Below are positions 18,564 to 28,117 of a DNA stretch of 64,000 nt, piece after piece. The notes beneath the pieces are model-generated. The model saw only the letters and a program-made list of their open reading frames with translations. It had not been told where the DNA came from and did not search any database. The DNA comes from an uncultured Ilumatobacter sp. (lineage in GTDB: Bacteria; Actinomycetota; Acidimicrobiia; Acidimicrobiales; Ilumatobacteraceae), in assembly GCA_905182555.1 (NCBI GenBank), contig CAJJBX010000013.1:1-64000 (forward strand), in the 5' to 3' direction. Position 1 is the first letter of the stretch; each line of letters opens with the position of its first letter. Made by a program: the position numbers and the translations under genes.

Positions 18564-19160
18564 GTGGGCGTGGGCATGAGACTGGGGCAGAATGGGGCAA
18601 TGGCGGGGCAGGATTCGCTGGGCAACCAGTTCAACAAGCAGTACCAAGACACCGTCGACCTCGTGAAGTCGCGGGCGGTTTGGCGAATCGGCGAAAAGCT
18701 CAGCGAGGGCGAAGCATTTCGCTGCCACTGCTCGCAATGCCGCTTCGAGAGCCTGCACCAACGGTTCGACATTTCCCGCCATCGCCTCTTATTTGGCAAG
18801 TCGATCCGCGAGGTTGAGACGCCACGACCAATGCTGCGCTGTCGGCGCTGCGGCCAGCAACGCCATCTGCGTGACGTCGGCGACCTCGTAGTCCCGTCGA
18901 CCATCGCTCTGGCGAACGCCGTGCGGGCTCAGGCCGAATCGATTGCCAAGCAGACCACACCGCTGAATGCGCCAAGCAACGAGCTACTTGCCGCCATCGC
19001 CCTGTTCAACGAAGAGGCAAGCGGCCCCGTCCGACTCATTGTGTTCACAGGCATCGTGGAAACAATCGGGTTCGCGAACGACGAATTCCTGCGAGCAACT
19101 GGCGCAGCACTGTTCCTCAACGGGGACCAGATCTCAGGCGCACTCAACCCATCGAGCTGA
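18564..19160 (+). CDS. hypothetical protein with two CxxC-type pairs
   Basis: FRCHCSQCRFESLHQRF ... MLRCRRCGQQRHLRD; start uncertain (MAGQDSLGNQF at about 18600 possible). Confidence 0.65.
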   Translation: MGVGMRLGQNGAMAGQDSLGNQFNKQYQDTVDLVKSRAVWRIGEKLSEGEAFRCHCSQCRFESLHQRFDISRHRLLFGKSIREVETPRPMLRCRRCGQQRHLRDVGDLVVPSTIALANAVRAQAESIAKQTTPLNAPSNELLAAIALFNEEASGPVRLIVFTGIVETIGFANDEFLRATGAALFLNGDQISGALNPSS

Positions 19161-19163
19161 GCG

Positions 19164-20372
19164 TCATTCGAGCGTCGCGGCGTGGGCCACTGCGTCATCG
19201 AAGCTGACCTGTTCAAGCAGTAACTTGCGCATCGGCATCACCCAGCGCGGGGCATTGAGGCCGAAGGCCCCATGGAGCTTTCCGTTGCGCCCATACAGCG
19301 CAAGCAGCTTGCCGTCGGCCACCGAACCAGCACCGACGACAACCTCATCATCGGGCGCCGATCGGCCGAGAAACTGGATGCGTTGGTCGAGCTGGTCGCT
19401 CCAGAAAAACGGAACGGGCGCATACGGCTGGGCGTCCTCACCACCGGCAACGGCGAGGAGGTTGCTGGCCGCGAGCGCACCCTGTTCGGCGGCATTGGTC
19501 CAGTGCTCGACACGCATCTCCTCGCCGAACAACGGATTCGGCCAGCGCGTCACGTCGCCTGCGGCATAGATACCTGGGGCTGCACGGAGCGTCTGATCGC
19601 ACACGATGCCGTCGCGTAGTTCGAGTCCGCTGTCGTCCAGCCACTGCGTTGCCGGCACGACGCCAATGCCGACGACGACCACATCGGCAGCGAGCTCTGC
19701 GCCGTCGACGCGGACGCCTGTCGCTGTCAGCCCGTCGACTGTCACGCCACATCGAACGTCGATCCCGCGGGCCCGATGGATGTCGGCAATGGCGGCACCC
19801 ATGTCGGCACCGAGACCGCGGATCAACGGAGCAGATCCACCTTCGAGAACAATGACTTCGTTATCGAGCTGTCGGGCAATCGCTGCCACTTCAAGGCCGA
19901 TGAAGCCAGCGCCGATCACGATGACCCGCTTGCCGCCTTCTGCAATTTGCTGGCGGATGCCAAGCGCATCGTCGAGTGTTCGCAACACATGGACATGTTG
20001 GTGGCGGCCTTGTTCAGGCAGACGCCGCGGTGTTGCTCCGGTGGCAATAATCAGCCCGCCGAACTCGAGCGAGTTTCCATCGGTCAAGTCGATCTGCTGG
20101 TCGGCCAGACGCAGCCGTGACGCGGCGATACCAAACTTCCACTCGACGTCGAGATCGTCGAACGAGTCGGGTTGCCGCAATTGGATCCGGTCGGGCTCCC
20201 ATTCGCCTAAAAGCAACTTCTTGGAGAGCGGCGGTCGGTCATACGGTCGATGCGGCTCAGCTCCGACAACCGTCACCGACCCGGCGAAGCCTTTCTGGCG
20301 CAGCGTCTCGGCAGCACGCAGACCGGCCAACGAGGCCCCGACGACAACAACACGTTCGAGCGATTCAGTCAC
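19164..20372 (-). CDS. FAD/NAD(P)-dependent oxidoreductase (ferredoxin reductase type)
   Basis: VVVVGASLAGLRAAETLRQKGFAGSVTVVGAEPHRPYDRPPLSKKLL; VIVIGAGFIGLEVAA; GIYAAGDVTRWPNPLFGEEMRVEHWTNAAEQG. Confidence 0.92.
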   Translation of the reverse strand: MTESLERVVVVGASLAGLRAAETLRQKGFAGSVTVVGAEPHRPYDRPPLSKKLLLGEWEPDRIQLRQPDSFDDLDVEWKFGIAASRLRLADQQIDLTDGNSLEFGGLIIATGATPRRLPEQGRHQHVHVLRTLDDALGIRQQIAEGGKRVIVIGAGFIGLEVAAIARQLDNEVIVLEGGSAPLIRGLGADMGAAIADIHRARGIDVRCGVTVDGLTATGVRVDGAELAADVVVVGIGVVPATQWLDDSGLELRDGIVCDQTLRAAPGIYAAGDVTRWPNPLFGEEMRVEHWTNAAEQGALAASNLLAVAGGEDAQPYAPVPFFWSDQLDQRIQFLGRSAPDDEVVVGAGSVADGKLLALYGRNGKLHGAFGLNAPRWVMPMRKLLLEQVSFDDAVAHAATLE

Positions 20373-20447
20373 ATAAACAAACTAGGAGAATGCTGCCGCC
20401 GGCGTTCACCCCGCAGCTCGATCTCTCGCATTGGTACGGTCCGGGGC

Positions 20448-20858
20448 GTGAGTATCCCGACACCTGATGAGGTCAACGAAATGATCGCCGTACAGTTTCC
20501 CGGGACCGGGCGAACGTGCATGGAAATCAGCCCAACCCACGCGCTGACCCAGTCGGTCGTCCAACCCGAGGACCTGCGCCCCGGCGGGTTCATCTCTGGG
20601 CCGACACAGTTCGGCCTCGCCGATGCCGCGCTCTGGTATCTCGTGTTCGGAGCGATCGGCCGGATCGAGCCAATGGCAATGACCTCCGAACTCTCGATGC
20701 GCTACCTCCGCCCCGCACAGGGCAGCACCCTCTGGGCGAAGGCGACACTCGAGAAGGCGGGCCGACGAAATGTCGTCGGCACAGTCCACCTGTGGACCGA
20801 CGACAACATCGACAGGGTCACCGCGACCGCACAGGGCACCTATGCCCTGCCAATGTGA
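20448..20858 (+). CDS. PaaI-like/hotdog-fold thioesterase
   Basis: PGGFISGPTQFGLADAALWYLVFGAIGRIEPMAMTSELSMRYLRPAQGSTLWAKATLEKAGRRNVVGTVHL. Confidence 0.75.
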   Translation: MSIPTPDEVNEMIAVQFPGTGRTCMEISPTHALTQSVVQPEDLRPGGFISGPTQFGLADAALWYLVFGAIGRIEPMAMTSELSMRYLRPAQGSTLWAKATLEKAGRRNVVGTVHLWTDDNIDRVTATAQGTYALPM

Positions 20859-20865
20859 ATAGCTG

Positions 20866-21285
20866 ATGCCCGAACTCCACCGCTTCCATCTCGCCATGCC
20901 GGTTCACGACCTGGCCGCAGCCCGTTCGTTCTATGGCGAACTTCTCGGTTGCCCCGAGGGCCGCGCATCCGATCACTGGGTCGACTTTGACCTCTTCGGC
21001 CACCAGTTCGTCGCGCACCTGTCCGAGACCGCCACCGAACGAACCACCAACAACGTCGATGGCGATGCCGTCCCGGTACCGCACTTCGGTGTACTGCTGT
21101 CGCCTGACGCATGGCAATCGTTGGCCGAGCGCCTGCTCGCTGCCGGCACCGAATTCGTGATCGAGCCACACACCAGGTTCGCTGGTGAGGTCGGCGAACA
21201 ATCAACAATGTTCTTGCTCGACCGGTCAGGCAATGCGCTCGAGTTCAAGTCTTTCGCCGACGACTCGCTTGTTTTTGCGAACTGA
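20866..21285 (+). CDS. VOC/glyoxalase-family protein
   Basis: [48 protein letters not shown]...[15 protein letters not shown]. Confidence 0.85.
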   Translation: MPELHRFHLAMPVHDLAAARSFYGELLGCPEGRASDHWVDFDLFGHQFVAHLSETATERTTNNVDGDAVPVPHFGVLLSPDAWQSLAERLLAAGTEFVIEPHTRFAGEVGEQSTMFLLDRSGNALEFKSFADDSLVFAN

Positions 21286-21312
21286 CCGGGCCGCTGGTCG
21301 TACTATTTAGGG

Positions 21313-22614
21313 ATGTCCACCAGCGCCGAACTGCTCGCCCGGTACCGCCAATCACTTCCCTCGTTCGTCTCGCCGTATTACGCAGAGCCGATCTCGATCG
21401 ACAACGGTGAAGGCAGTTGGGTCTGGGACCTTGAAGGCAACCGCTATCTCGACTGCTTTGGCGGCGTGCTGACGACGATGATCGGGCATAACAACCCGGC
21501 CGTCACCGCCGCCGTGCAGAAGCAGGCCGCCAAGGTGATGCACACATCGACGCTCTATCTCAGCGAGCCGATGATCGAGCTCGCCGAAAAGATCGCTGCC
21601 CAGTCCGGTATCCCCGACGCCCGGGTGTTCTTCACTGCTTCGGGTAGCGAGGCAAACGACACGGCGGTACTGCTCGCCACGAGCTACCGCAAGAGCAATC
21701 AATTCCTCGCGATGCGCAACAGCTACCACGGCAAGTCGTTCACGACGCAGGCAATCACGTCGCATGCATCGTGGAGTTCAACATCGCTCAGCGGCCTGCA
21801 GGTCACCTTCGTGCAGGGCGGCTACCGACTGCGCTCGCCGTTCCGTGATCTCGACGACGAGGCCTACACCGCGGCATGCGTCGACGATCTCGTGCAGCTC
21901 CTCGATATGACGTCTGCTGGCGATGTAGCCGGGTTGATCGCCGAACCCATTCAGGGTGTCGGTGGGTTCGCCACGCCGCCCGACGGATTCTTCGGAGCCA
22001 TGCAGAAAGAGCTGTCAAATCGCGGGATCCTGTTCATCTCTGACGAGGTACAGACCGGCTGGGGCCGCACCGGCGAACACTTCTGGGGCTACCAGGCACA
22101 CGACGTCGTGCCTGACATGTTGACCTTCGCCAAGGGCGTCGGCAACGGAATCACCCTCGCCGGCATCGTGGCGCGCGCCGAGATCATGGACACGATCGAC
22201 GTTCTGCACTTCTCGACCTTCGGCGGCAACCCACTTTCGGCAGCCGCCGGAATCGCCACACTCGATCAGGTCCTCGCTGACGACCTGCAGGGCAATGCCA
22301 AGGCCATGGGCGACCGCTTCCATGGCGCCCTACAACCAATCGTCGACCGCACCCCGTGGATCACGGAGTTGCGTGGCCGCGGGCTGATGTGGGCCGTCGA
22401 GCTCTGCCACGACGGTGGCATCGAACCCGACCGCGAGCGCACGACCCAACTGTTGGAAGCGTGCAAGACACACGGCCTCCTCGTTGGCAAGGGCGGTCTG
22501 TACGGCAACGTGATCCGCCTCGCTCCGATGCTGAATATCACCGCCGATGAGACCGACGAGCTGATTGCACGCTTCAGTAACGCGATCGATGACGTCGGTT
22601 CACTCACGACCTAA
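21313..22614 (+). CDS. class III aminotransferase family protein
   Basis: VWDLEGNRYLDCFGGVLTTMIGHNNPAVTAAV; FISDEVQTGWGRTGEHFWGYQAHDVVPDMLTFAKGVGNG. Confidence 0.92.
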   Translation: MSTSAELLARYRQSLPSFVSPYYAEPISIDNGEGSWVWDLEGNRYLDCFGGVLTTMIGHNNPAVTAAVQKQAAKVMHTSTLYLSEPMIELAEKIAAQSGIPDARVFFTASGSEANDTAVLLATSYRKSNQFLAMRNSYHGKSFTTQAITSHASWSSTSLSGLQVTFVQGGYRLRSPFRDLDDEAYTAACVDDLVQLLDMTSAGDVAGLIAEPIQGVGGFATPPDGFFGAMQKELSNRGILFISDEVQTGWGRTGEHFWGYQAHDVVPDMLTFAKGVGNGITLAGIVARAEIMDTIDVLHFSTFGGNPLSAAAGIATLDQVLADDLQGNAKAMGDRFHGALQPIVDRTPWITELRGRGLMWAVELCHDGGIEPDRERTTQLLEACKTHGLLVGKGGLYGNVIRLAPMLNITADETDELIARFSNAIDDVGSLTT

Positions 22615-22648
22615 TCCGGCTCCCAGACCACATTCGCGTCAGGTCCGC

Positions 22649-22693
22649 GTCAGGTTCGTGCCTGACACCACATGACCACGTCGTGCCTGACAC
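22649..22693. repeat. intergenic repeat with two GTGCCTGACAC copies and a small inverted repeat
   Basis: GTCAGGTTCGTGCCTGACACCACATGACCACGTCGTGCCTGACAC between convergent genes. Confidence 0.8.
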
Positions 22694-22697
22694 TGCA

Positions 22698-23558
22698 TCA
22701 ATCGGCTTGCTGGCTTCCAAAGATGGTGGGCGGGCCGGCCTTGCGCCAGTCGGGTGCGCCACGCATTGCACGGCCATCGACGGTGAGATGCTGGTCTGGT
22801 TCACCACCGATGATGCGGCCAGCGCTTGCGCCGTCGGCACCGTTGGCTCCGATCCCGAGCACGGGGAACGAGTCGATTGCTGAGTAGGTCTGCAGGAGCA
22901 GCGGCCGTGCTCGGTCGGAGTTGTTCGGCAGCGAGCCGTGGACCATGCAGCAGTTGTGCACAGTGACCGACCCCGCAGGACCCTGCAACCACGCCATGTC
23001 GCTCATCGCAATGGTCGCGACGTCGGCGTCGTTTATTGCCCCGCCCCACGACCCGTCTGCGTTGTAGAGGTCGTACAACTGGCCGCGGTGGCTGCCGGGC
23101 AAGACACCCATCGGCCCCATCTCGTCGTCGACGTCGTCGAGGTAGACGCCAATGGTGAGGGGCGTGAAGTCGGTGTGCGGCCAGAACTGAATATCCTGGT
23201 GCCACTTCACTTCTTCGCCGCCGCCCGACCACTTGTAGTTGAGCTTGCTGTGATGGAAGCGGACAGGCCCACCCAAGATCCGCATGGCGAGTTGCGCGAC
23301 CGGACCCTCGAATGCAAGCCGGCGGAACGTGGGATGAATGTCGACCGGCGACACGAGCCGACGCAGGCGGGGCGCCTCAGCGGTGTGGTTGGCTTCGAGG
23401 TCGAACCGACGGTTCGACGCGTCGAGTGAACGACTCTGTTCGACGAAGTCATCCGACGCGGCTCGCAGCTCCGCCATCCACGTCGCGTCGATGAACGAGT
23501 CGAGTTGGAGGTAGCCGTTGGTGTCGTAGAACTCGAGTTGCTCGTCGGTGACCATCAA
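22698..23558 (-). CDS. phytanoyl-CoA dioxygenase family protein
   Basis: WHQDIQFWPHTDFTPLTIGVYLDDVDDEMGPMGVLPGSHRGQLY ... VHNCCMVHGSLPNNSDRARPLLLQTY. Confidence 0.88.
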   Translation of the reverse strand: MMVTDEQLEFYDTNGYLQLDSFIDATWMAELRAASDDFVEQSRSLDASNRRFDLEANHTAEAPRLRRLVSPVDIHPTFRRLAFEGPVAQLAMRILGGPVRFHHSKLNYKWSGGGEEVKWHQDIQFWPHTDFTPLTIGVYLDDVDDEMGPMGVLPGSHRGQLYDLYNADGSWGGAINDADVATIAMSDMAWLQGPAGSVTVHNCCMVHGSLPNNSDRARPLLLQTYSAIDSFPVLGIGANGADGASAGRIIGGEPDQHLTVDGRAMRGAPDWRKAGPPTIFGSQQAD

Positions 23559-23606
23559 CCAATCGTACGACGCAGCAGGTCGTTGATCAGCGGCGGGCGG
23601 TGCGAG

Positions 23607-24221
23607 TCAGCGGGTGTCGTGACGGAACGTGATCGACATGCGCGGGCCAATGCCGCGACGGACTTTCGGAACGCAATGCTCCCAGTCGTGCTGGCATGCA
23701 CCGCCCATCACGAAGAGGTCGCCGCGCCCGAGGTCCCAGCTGCGCGACTGGCCGCCACCGAGTGGACGGACTTTCAACGGGCGCGATTCGCCGACACTCA
23801 TGATCGCAACAACCGGGTCGGTGACGTGTTTGCGATGGCGGTCGCCGTGCCACGCAACAGAATCGGCGCCGTTGCGGTACAGGTTGAAGCCAATCGAGTC
23901 GAACGGCCGGTGGTAGCGCTCGGTGAGGGTCTGGCGGACATCGTCGAGTATCTGAGTGGGGCCGCCTGCCGGGTACTCGTCGGCGTGCCACGACGCGGTG
24001 AGGCGCGGTTCGCTGACAACGGAGTCGTACATGGCAATGCCGGTGCGTTGACGCAGCTCGAGCTTGTCGAGCAGCTCGTCAGAGACCGAGCCAGCGCCGT
24101 TCAACCAGCCGGGCGTGTAGTCGATCCAGGAGTGTTCATCAAGGTCGACGCGCCGCGTCTCAAGGAAGCGCGTATCGACGTCCGGTTCACATACCCCGAA
24201 CAGCGATCCCTGTAAGAACAT
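23607..24221 (-). CDS. AlkB-family alpha-ketoglutarate-dependent dioxygenase
   Basis: FNLYRNGADSVAWHGDRHRKHVTDPVVAIMSVGESRPLKVRPLGGGQSRSWDLGRGDLFVMGGACQHDWEHCVPK. Confidence 0.9.
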   Translation of the reverse strand: MFLQGSLFGVCEPDVDTRFLETRRVDLDEHSWIDYTPGWLNGAGSVSDELLDKLELRQRTGIAMYDSVVSEPRLTASWHADEYPAGGPTQILDDVRQTLTERYHRPFDSIGFNLYRNGADSVAWHGDRHRKHVTDPVVAIMSVGESRPLKVRPLGGGQSRSWDLGRGDLFVMGGACQHDWEHCVPKVRRGIGPRMSITFRHDTR

Positions 24222-24434
24222 GTGTTCGATTCTCGCGGTTTATGAGGACGAACGCAAGGACCTGCGGGGAATACAGGCACCGACGAACTCATCACGACGG
24301 AACGGAAGTGGCCAACGGCCGAAGCAATGAAGCTGACCATCGTTCTGGAGCAGATCTGAAGCTGCTCGCTTGTCGATGCGAGCGTCTGCGCAGTGCCTGG
24401 GGGCGTTTGATATCGGCTGCCTGTGTCGGGTGGG

Positions 24435-25481
24435 TTATCCGCCGATGTGCATTTCGACTTTGGTGACCCCGGTGGTAATCGATGTTCGGCTCTCGGAGTA
24501 GCGGTCGCTCCGGTGGGTCCAGACACGATTGACGGTTTGGTCGAGAGCTTCGTCGTCGGGGCTTTGCCTGAGGATTTGGCGCAGGTCTGTGCCGTTTGCC
24601 GCGAACAGGCAGGTGTAGAGGGCGCCGGCGGCGGAAATGCGGGCCCGGGTGCAGTTGCCGCAGAACGGTTGGGTGACCGAGCTGATGATGCCGATCTCTC
24701 CCGTGCCGTCCAGATATCGCCAGCGTGTTGCGACCTCGCCTGGGTAGGCGGGCGCGACGGGTTCGATCGGGAATGCTTCGTGAAGGGTTTCAACGATGGT
24801 TTGAGCGTCCACGACATCGCTGAGTTCCCAGCCGTTGGTGGCGCCGACATCCATGTACTCGATGAAACGCAAGGTGTGGCCGGCGCCCTTGAAGTAAGCG
24901 GCCATGTCGATAACCGAGTTGTCGTTGACGCCGCGCTTCACGACCATGTTGATCTTGATGGGGCCCAGACCGGCTTGTGCTGCTGCATCGATGCCATCAA
25001 GGACCTTCTGGACGGGAAAATCGACATCGTTCATGGCCATGAATGTCGTGTCATCGAGGGAGTCGAGACTGACCGTCACCCGGTCGAGACCGGCGGCGGC
25101 GAGCGACACAGCCTTGCGGGCCAGCAGGGCACCGTTGGTGGTGAGCGCGACGTCGTTGATCTCTGGGATCCCAGCGAGTTTGGCGACGAGATCTTCGATG
25201 CCGTTGCGCAGCAGCGGTTCGCCACCAGTGAGCCGAATTTTGGTGACCCCTTTTTGGGCGAAGCATTTTGCGACGCGTTCGATCTCTTCGAAGCTCAGGA
25301 GTTCGCTCCGCTGGAGGTACTGAAAGCTGCTGTTGAAGATCTCTTTGGGCATGCAGTAGGTGCATCGGAAATTGCACCGGTCGGTGACCGAGATGCGCAG
25401 GTCTCGTACTGGGCGGCCCAGCGTGTCAGTTGGGTTGCCGGTTGGGTTGCCGGTCACGTTCAGGAGAAGGACTGTCCGCAA
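24435..25481 (-). CDS. moaA: GTP 3',8-cyclase MoaA (radical SAM)
   Basis: DLRISVTDRCNFRCTYCMPKEIF; KIRLTGGEPLLRNGIEDL; FCGNCTRARISAAGALYTCLFA; C-terminal GG. Confidence 0.95.
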   Translation of the reverse strand: MRTVLLLNVTGNPTGNPTDTLGRPVRDLRISVTDRCNFRCTYCMPKEIFNSSFQYLQRSELLSFEEIERVAKCFAQKGVTKIRLTGGEPLLRNGIEDLVAKLAGIPEINDVALTTNGALLARKAVSLAAAGLDRVTVSLDSLDDTTFMAMNDVDFPVQKVLDGIDAAAQAGLGPIKINMVVKRGVNDNSVIDMAAYFKGAGHTLRFIEYMDVGATNGWELSDVVDAQTIVETLHEAFPIEPVAPAYPGEVATRWRYLDGTGEIGIISSVTQPFCGNCTRARISAAGALYTCLFAANGTDLRQILRQSPDDEALDQTVNRVWTHRSDRYSESRTSITTGVTKVEMHIGG

Positions 25482-25810
25482 CCACAGCTTCGTTGAGCGT
25501 TGGGGTTCTCCACACTGAAGCCGGCTCCTTGGATGCCGTCGCTGTAGTTGAGGGTGGCGCCGGTGAGATGCTCGGCGCTCGCGGCGTCAACTTTGACCAA
25601 CACGGTCCCGAACGTTGTGACATTGTCGTCCGGGTTGGTTTCGGGGTCGAAGAACATTTCGTAGGAGAAACCGGAGCAGCCGCCAGCTTTGACCGCGACT
25701 CGGAGGCCGAGTTGCTCGTCGCTTGCTTCGTCAGCAATGAGTTGGGCGACCTTGGTGATCGCGTGTCCGCTGAGGGTGAGGATCGGTGTGGCGGTTTCGG
25801 TGGCAGTCAT
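25460..25810 (-). CDS. iron-sulfur cluster assembly accessory protein (IscA/ErpA/HesB family)
   Basis: LTLSGHAITKVAQLIADEASDEQLGLRVAVKAGGCSGFSYEMFFD...GAGFSVENPNAQRSCGCGQSFS; three conserved Cys. Confidence 0.94.
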   Translation of the reverse strand: MTATETATPILTLSGHAITKVAQLIADEASDEQLGLRVAVKAGGCSGFSYEMFFDPETNPDDNVTTFGTVLVKVDAASAEHLTGATLNYSDGIQGAGFSVENPNAQRSCGCGQSFS

Positions 25811-25886
25811 AACGAGTTGCTCCTTGATTGATTCGGTTGGTTGATTGCAGGGGTCGCGCTCGTCGTTGTGGTCAGGGTCGTCGGCC

Positions 25887-26564
25887 CTAGAGCGATGGGC
25901 TGGACCGAGTTGCACCGAGTTGGACGTTGTGCAGCGGGCTGTCGTCGTTGCGGGCGGAGGGTTGCGCGTAGAAGGGCGCTGCACCAGCGGCGTGGTTCGT
26001 CGTGTCAACGATCGAAGTCAGCTCAGGGGCGACGCGGCGGGCCATTGTTTCGAAGCCGTCGCGCAGCGTTGCTGTAGAGGAGGCACATCCTTGGCAACCG
26101 CCGCTCATCGAAATGGACAACAAACCGTTGATTAGCTCAACGATGGAGATCTTGCCGCCGTGGGCGGCGATCGATGGGTTGACTTCGCGCTCGAGGAGTA
26201 GTTCGAGCGCAGCGCGAACCTGTTCGTCATCACGTCCGGTGTGCGACGTTTCAGCGATTGCCGGAGTTCCGGTGTGGAGGTGGGCTCGGATCTCGGCGCC
26301 GATCTGGGCCCGAAGCCCGTCCCACGACGCCGAGTGAACTTTGGTGACCGAGACCGTCGTGTCGGCGACGACGACACTCGAGACGTCGCCAAACACGAAG
26401 AGGCGGGCGGGAAGCGGTGAGGAGTCGGTGGCCCCGCGGCGGTCGAACGCGACAGGCCCGCCGAGGTGCACGGTCCGATCGACGATGAACTTGCAGGTGT
26501 CGGGATCTGCGACCGAGGTCTCGGCCCGGATACGGATTGGAGCGTCGGGGGCCGGTTCAGACAT
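25887..26564 (-). CDS. NifU/Nfu-like Fe-S scaffold protein
   Basis: Nfu N-like ETSVADPDTCKFIVDRTVHLGGPVAFD...ARLFVFGDVSSVVVADTTVSVTK and NifU C-domain VNPSIAAHGGKISIVELINGLLSISMSGGCQGCASSTATLRDGFE. Confidence 0.85.
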   Translation of the reverse strand: MSEPAPDAPIRIRAETSVADPDTCKFIVDRTVHLGGPVAFDRRGATDSSPLPARLFVFGDVSSVVVADTTVSVTKVHSASWDGLRAQIGAEIRAHLHTGTPAIAETSHTGRDDEQVRAALELLLEREVNPSIAAHGGKISIVELINGLLSISMSGGCQGCASSTATLRDGFETMARRVAPELTSIVDTTNHAAGAAPFYAQPSARNDDSPLHNVQLGATRSSPSL

Positions 26565-28004
26565 CTTGGATCACCTTGGTGTCATCTCGTTCGGCGAGGG
26601 CACGGAGGTTGTCGAACGCGTAGATTCCGGTGCTATGGCCGTCGCTCCACGTGATGGTGATGGCGTAGTTGCCGATGCCCGTGATCGAGCGTGGCGCGAC
26701 GTCGGCAGCGATGGTTGCGGGGTCGAGGAGCGGGCGGCCGCTCATCTCTTCGACGCATGCTGCGCATCGGCAGGCAAGGCGGAGGTCACGGACATCGATG
26801 TCATCGTGGCGGCCGTCTTCCCACAGCACCGACAGCGTGGTCCGGTCGCGTTGGGCGAACCCAATGGGTGTTGTGGGTGAACCGTCGGGGGTGGCCGCGG
26901 CGTCGAACCATCCGGGTGCGCCCTGGTTGGTGTCCCACGTCCAAGAGAACGAGCCAAGCACCGCGGCGGTGAGGCCCTGGAGGTGGGCGTCGATGGTGTC
27001 GGCAAGGTGGCGGTAGGTCCCGGCGGCGACGGATTGGGGTCGTTCAATGACAATGGGTGGCCGCCGTCGCCGCCCGTGACAATGTCGGCGTCAAGTGGGA
27101 TCGCGCCCAAGAACGCGACGTCGAGTTCGGCACTCATGTGTTCGCCACCACCCCGGCCAAACACGTCGGTGTCGGTGCTGCAGTGTGGGCAGGTGAAGGT
27201 ACTCATGTTCTCGACGATGCCGAGGATGGGTACGTTGACCGTTTCAAACATCCGCAGCCCGCGTCGAGCGATCTTCAGACTGACATCTTGTGGGGTAGTG
27301 ACGATCACGACGCCGGACAGTTGCAGGCTCTGAGCGAGCGTGAGTTGGGTGTCGCCGGTTCCGGGGGGCAGGTCGAGGATCAAGTAGTCGAGCTGGCCCC
27401 AGTCGACCTGGGCGACCAGCATCTGGAGGTACTTGGAGACCATGGGGCCACGCAAGATTGCGGGGTTGTCGTCGTTTCGCAGCAGACCCATCGAGGCTGC
27501 CTTGACGCCATAACGTTCAGGAGGAACCATTCGGCCATCGGCAGTCGCTAAGGGCAATTCGTTGACGTCCAGTCCGAGCATGACCGGGATGCTGGGGCCA
27601 AGGATGTCGGCATCGACGAGGCCGACTCGGCTCCCACTCTGGGACAGCGCGATTGCGAGGTTGACGGCGACGGTCGACTTACCGACCCCGCCCTTGCCGC
27701 TGGCGACAGCGACGATGTTGCGAATCCCTGGAAGCTTGTTCCCCGACGGTTCCGGCGCTGACGCCGTCGGCTTCTCGGTCAACGAGATCGACTGTGGCGC
27801 GACATCTGGGTTCGACGGTGCGGCCTCGCGCTGTGCAGCGGCGGGCAGCTCTGTCGGCTGCTCTGTCGGCAGCTCTGTCGGCTGCTCTGTCGGCTGCTCT
27901 GTCGGCAGCTCTGTCGGCGCGGCTGTCGGGGTGGCAGCTTGGCTCGCGGCCTTGCCCGATTTGCGGGCCATCCGAAGTCGATGAAGGGGCATCCGTCTGG
28001 TCAC
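26557..28004 (-). CDS. Mrp/NBP35-family P-loop ATPase with C-terminal DUF971 domain, split by an apparent 1-nt indel near 27036-27039
   Basis: ORF 26742..28004: NIVAVASGKGGVGKSTVAVNLAIALSQSGSRVGLVDADILGPSIP, LDYLILDLPPGTGDTQLTLAQ, TCPHC; ORF 26557..26961: FAQRDRTTLSVLWEDGRHDDIDVRDLRLACRCAACVEEMSGRPLL...GIYAFDNLRAL. Confidence 0.85.
27844..27915 (-). repeat. 6 x 12-bp tandem repeat encoding TELP/TEQP linker
   Basis: GGC(A/T)GCTCTGTC repeated six times. Confidence 0.93.
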
Positions 28005-28117
28005 TGCTCTGTCGATTCCGTGATGTCGTGGAGGCCGTCGTATGGGCTGAAGAACGCGTCGGGGGTGGCCTCTTCGCAGCGGCCAGCGCCGAGGTCTTGA
28101 TCAATCCAAACCTTCAT
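28001..28117 (-). pseudogene. N-terminal ferredoxin-like fragment
   Basis: MKVWIDQDLGAGRCEEATPDAFFSPYDGLHDITESTEQ resembles the start of small actinobacterial ferredoxins (M.VWID.D.C.G.G.C.E..PD.F) but lacks most ligand Cys and stops after 38 aa; stop overlaps the mrp GTG start. Confidence 0.45.

Noticed and set aside
27844-27915. CRISPR-like array
   Set aside because: Contiguous 12-bp units without spacers, in frame inside a protein linker; no cas genes anywhere in the window
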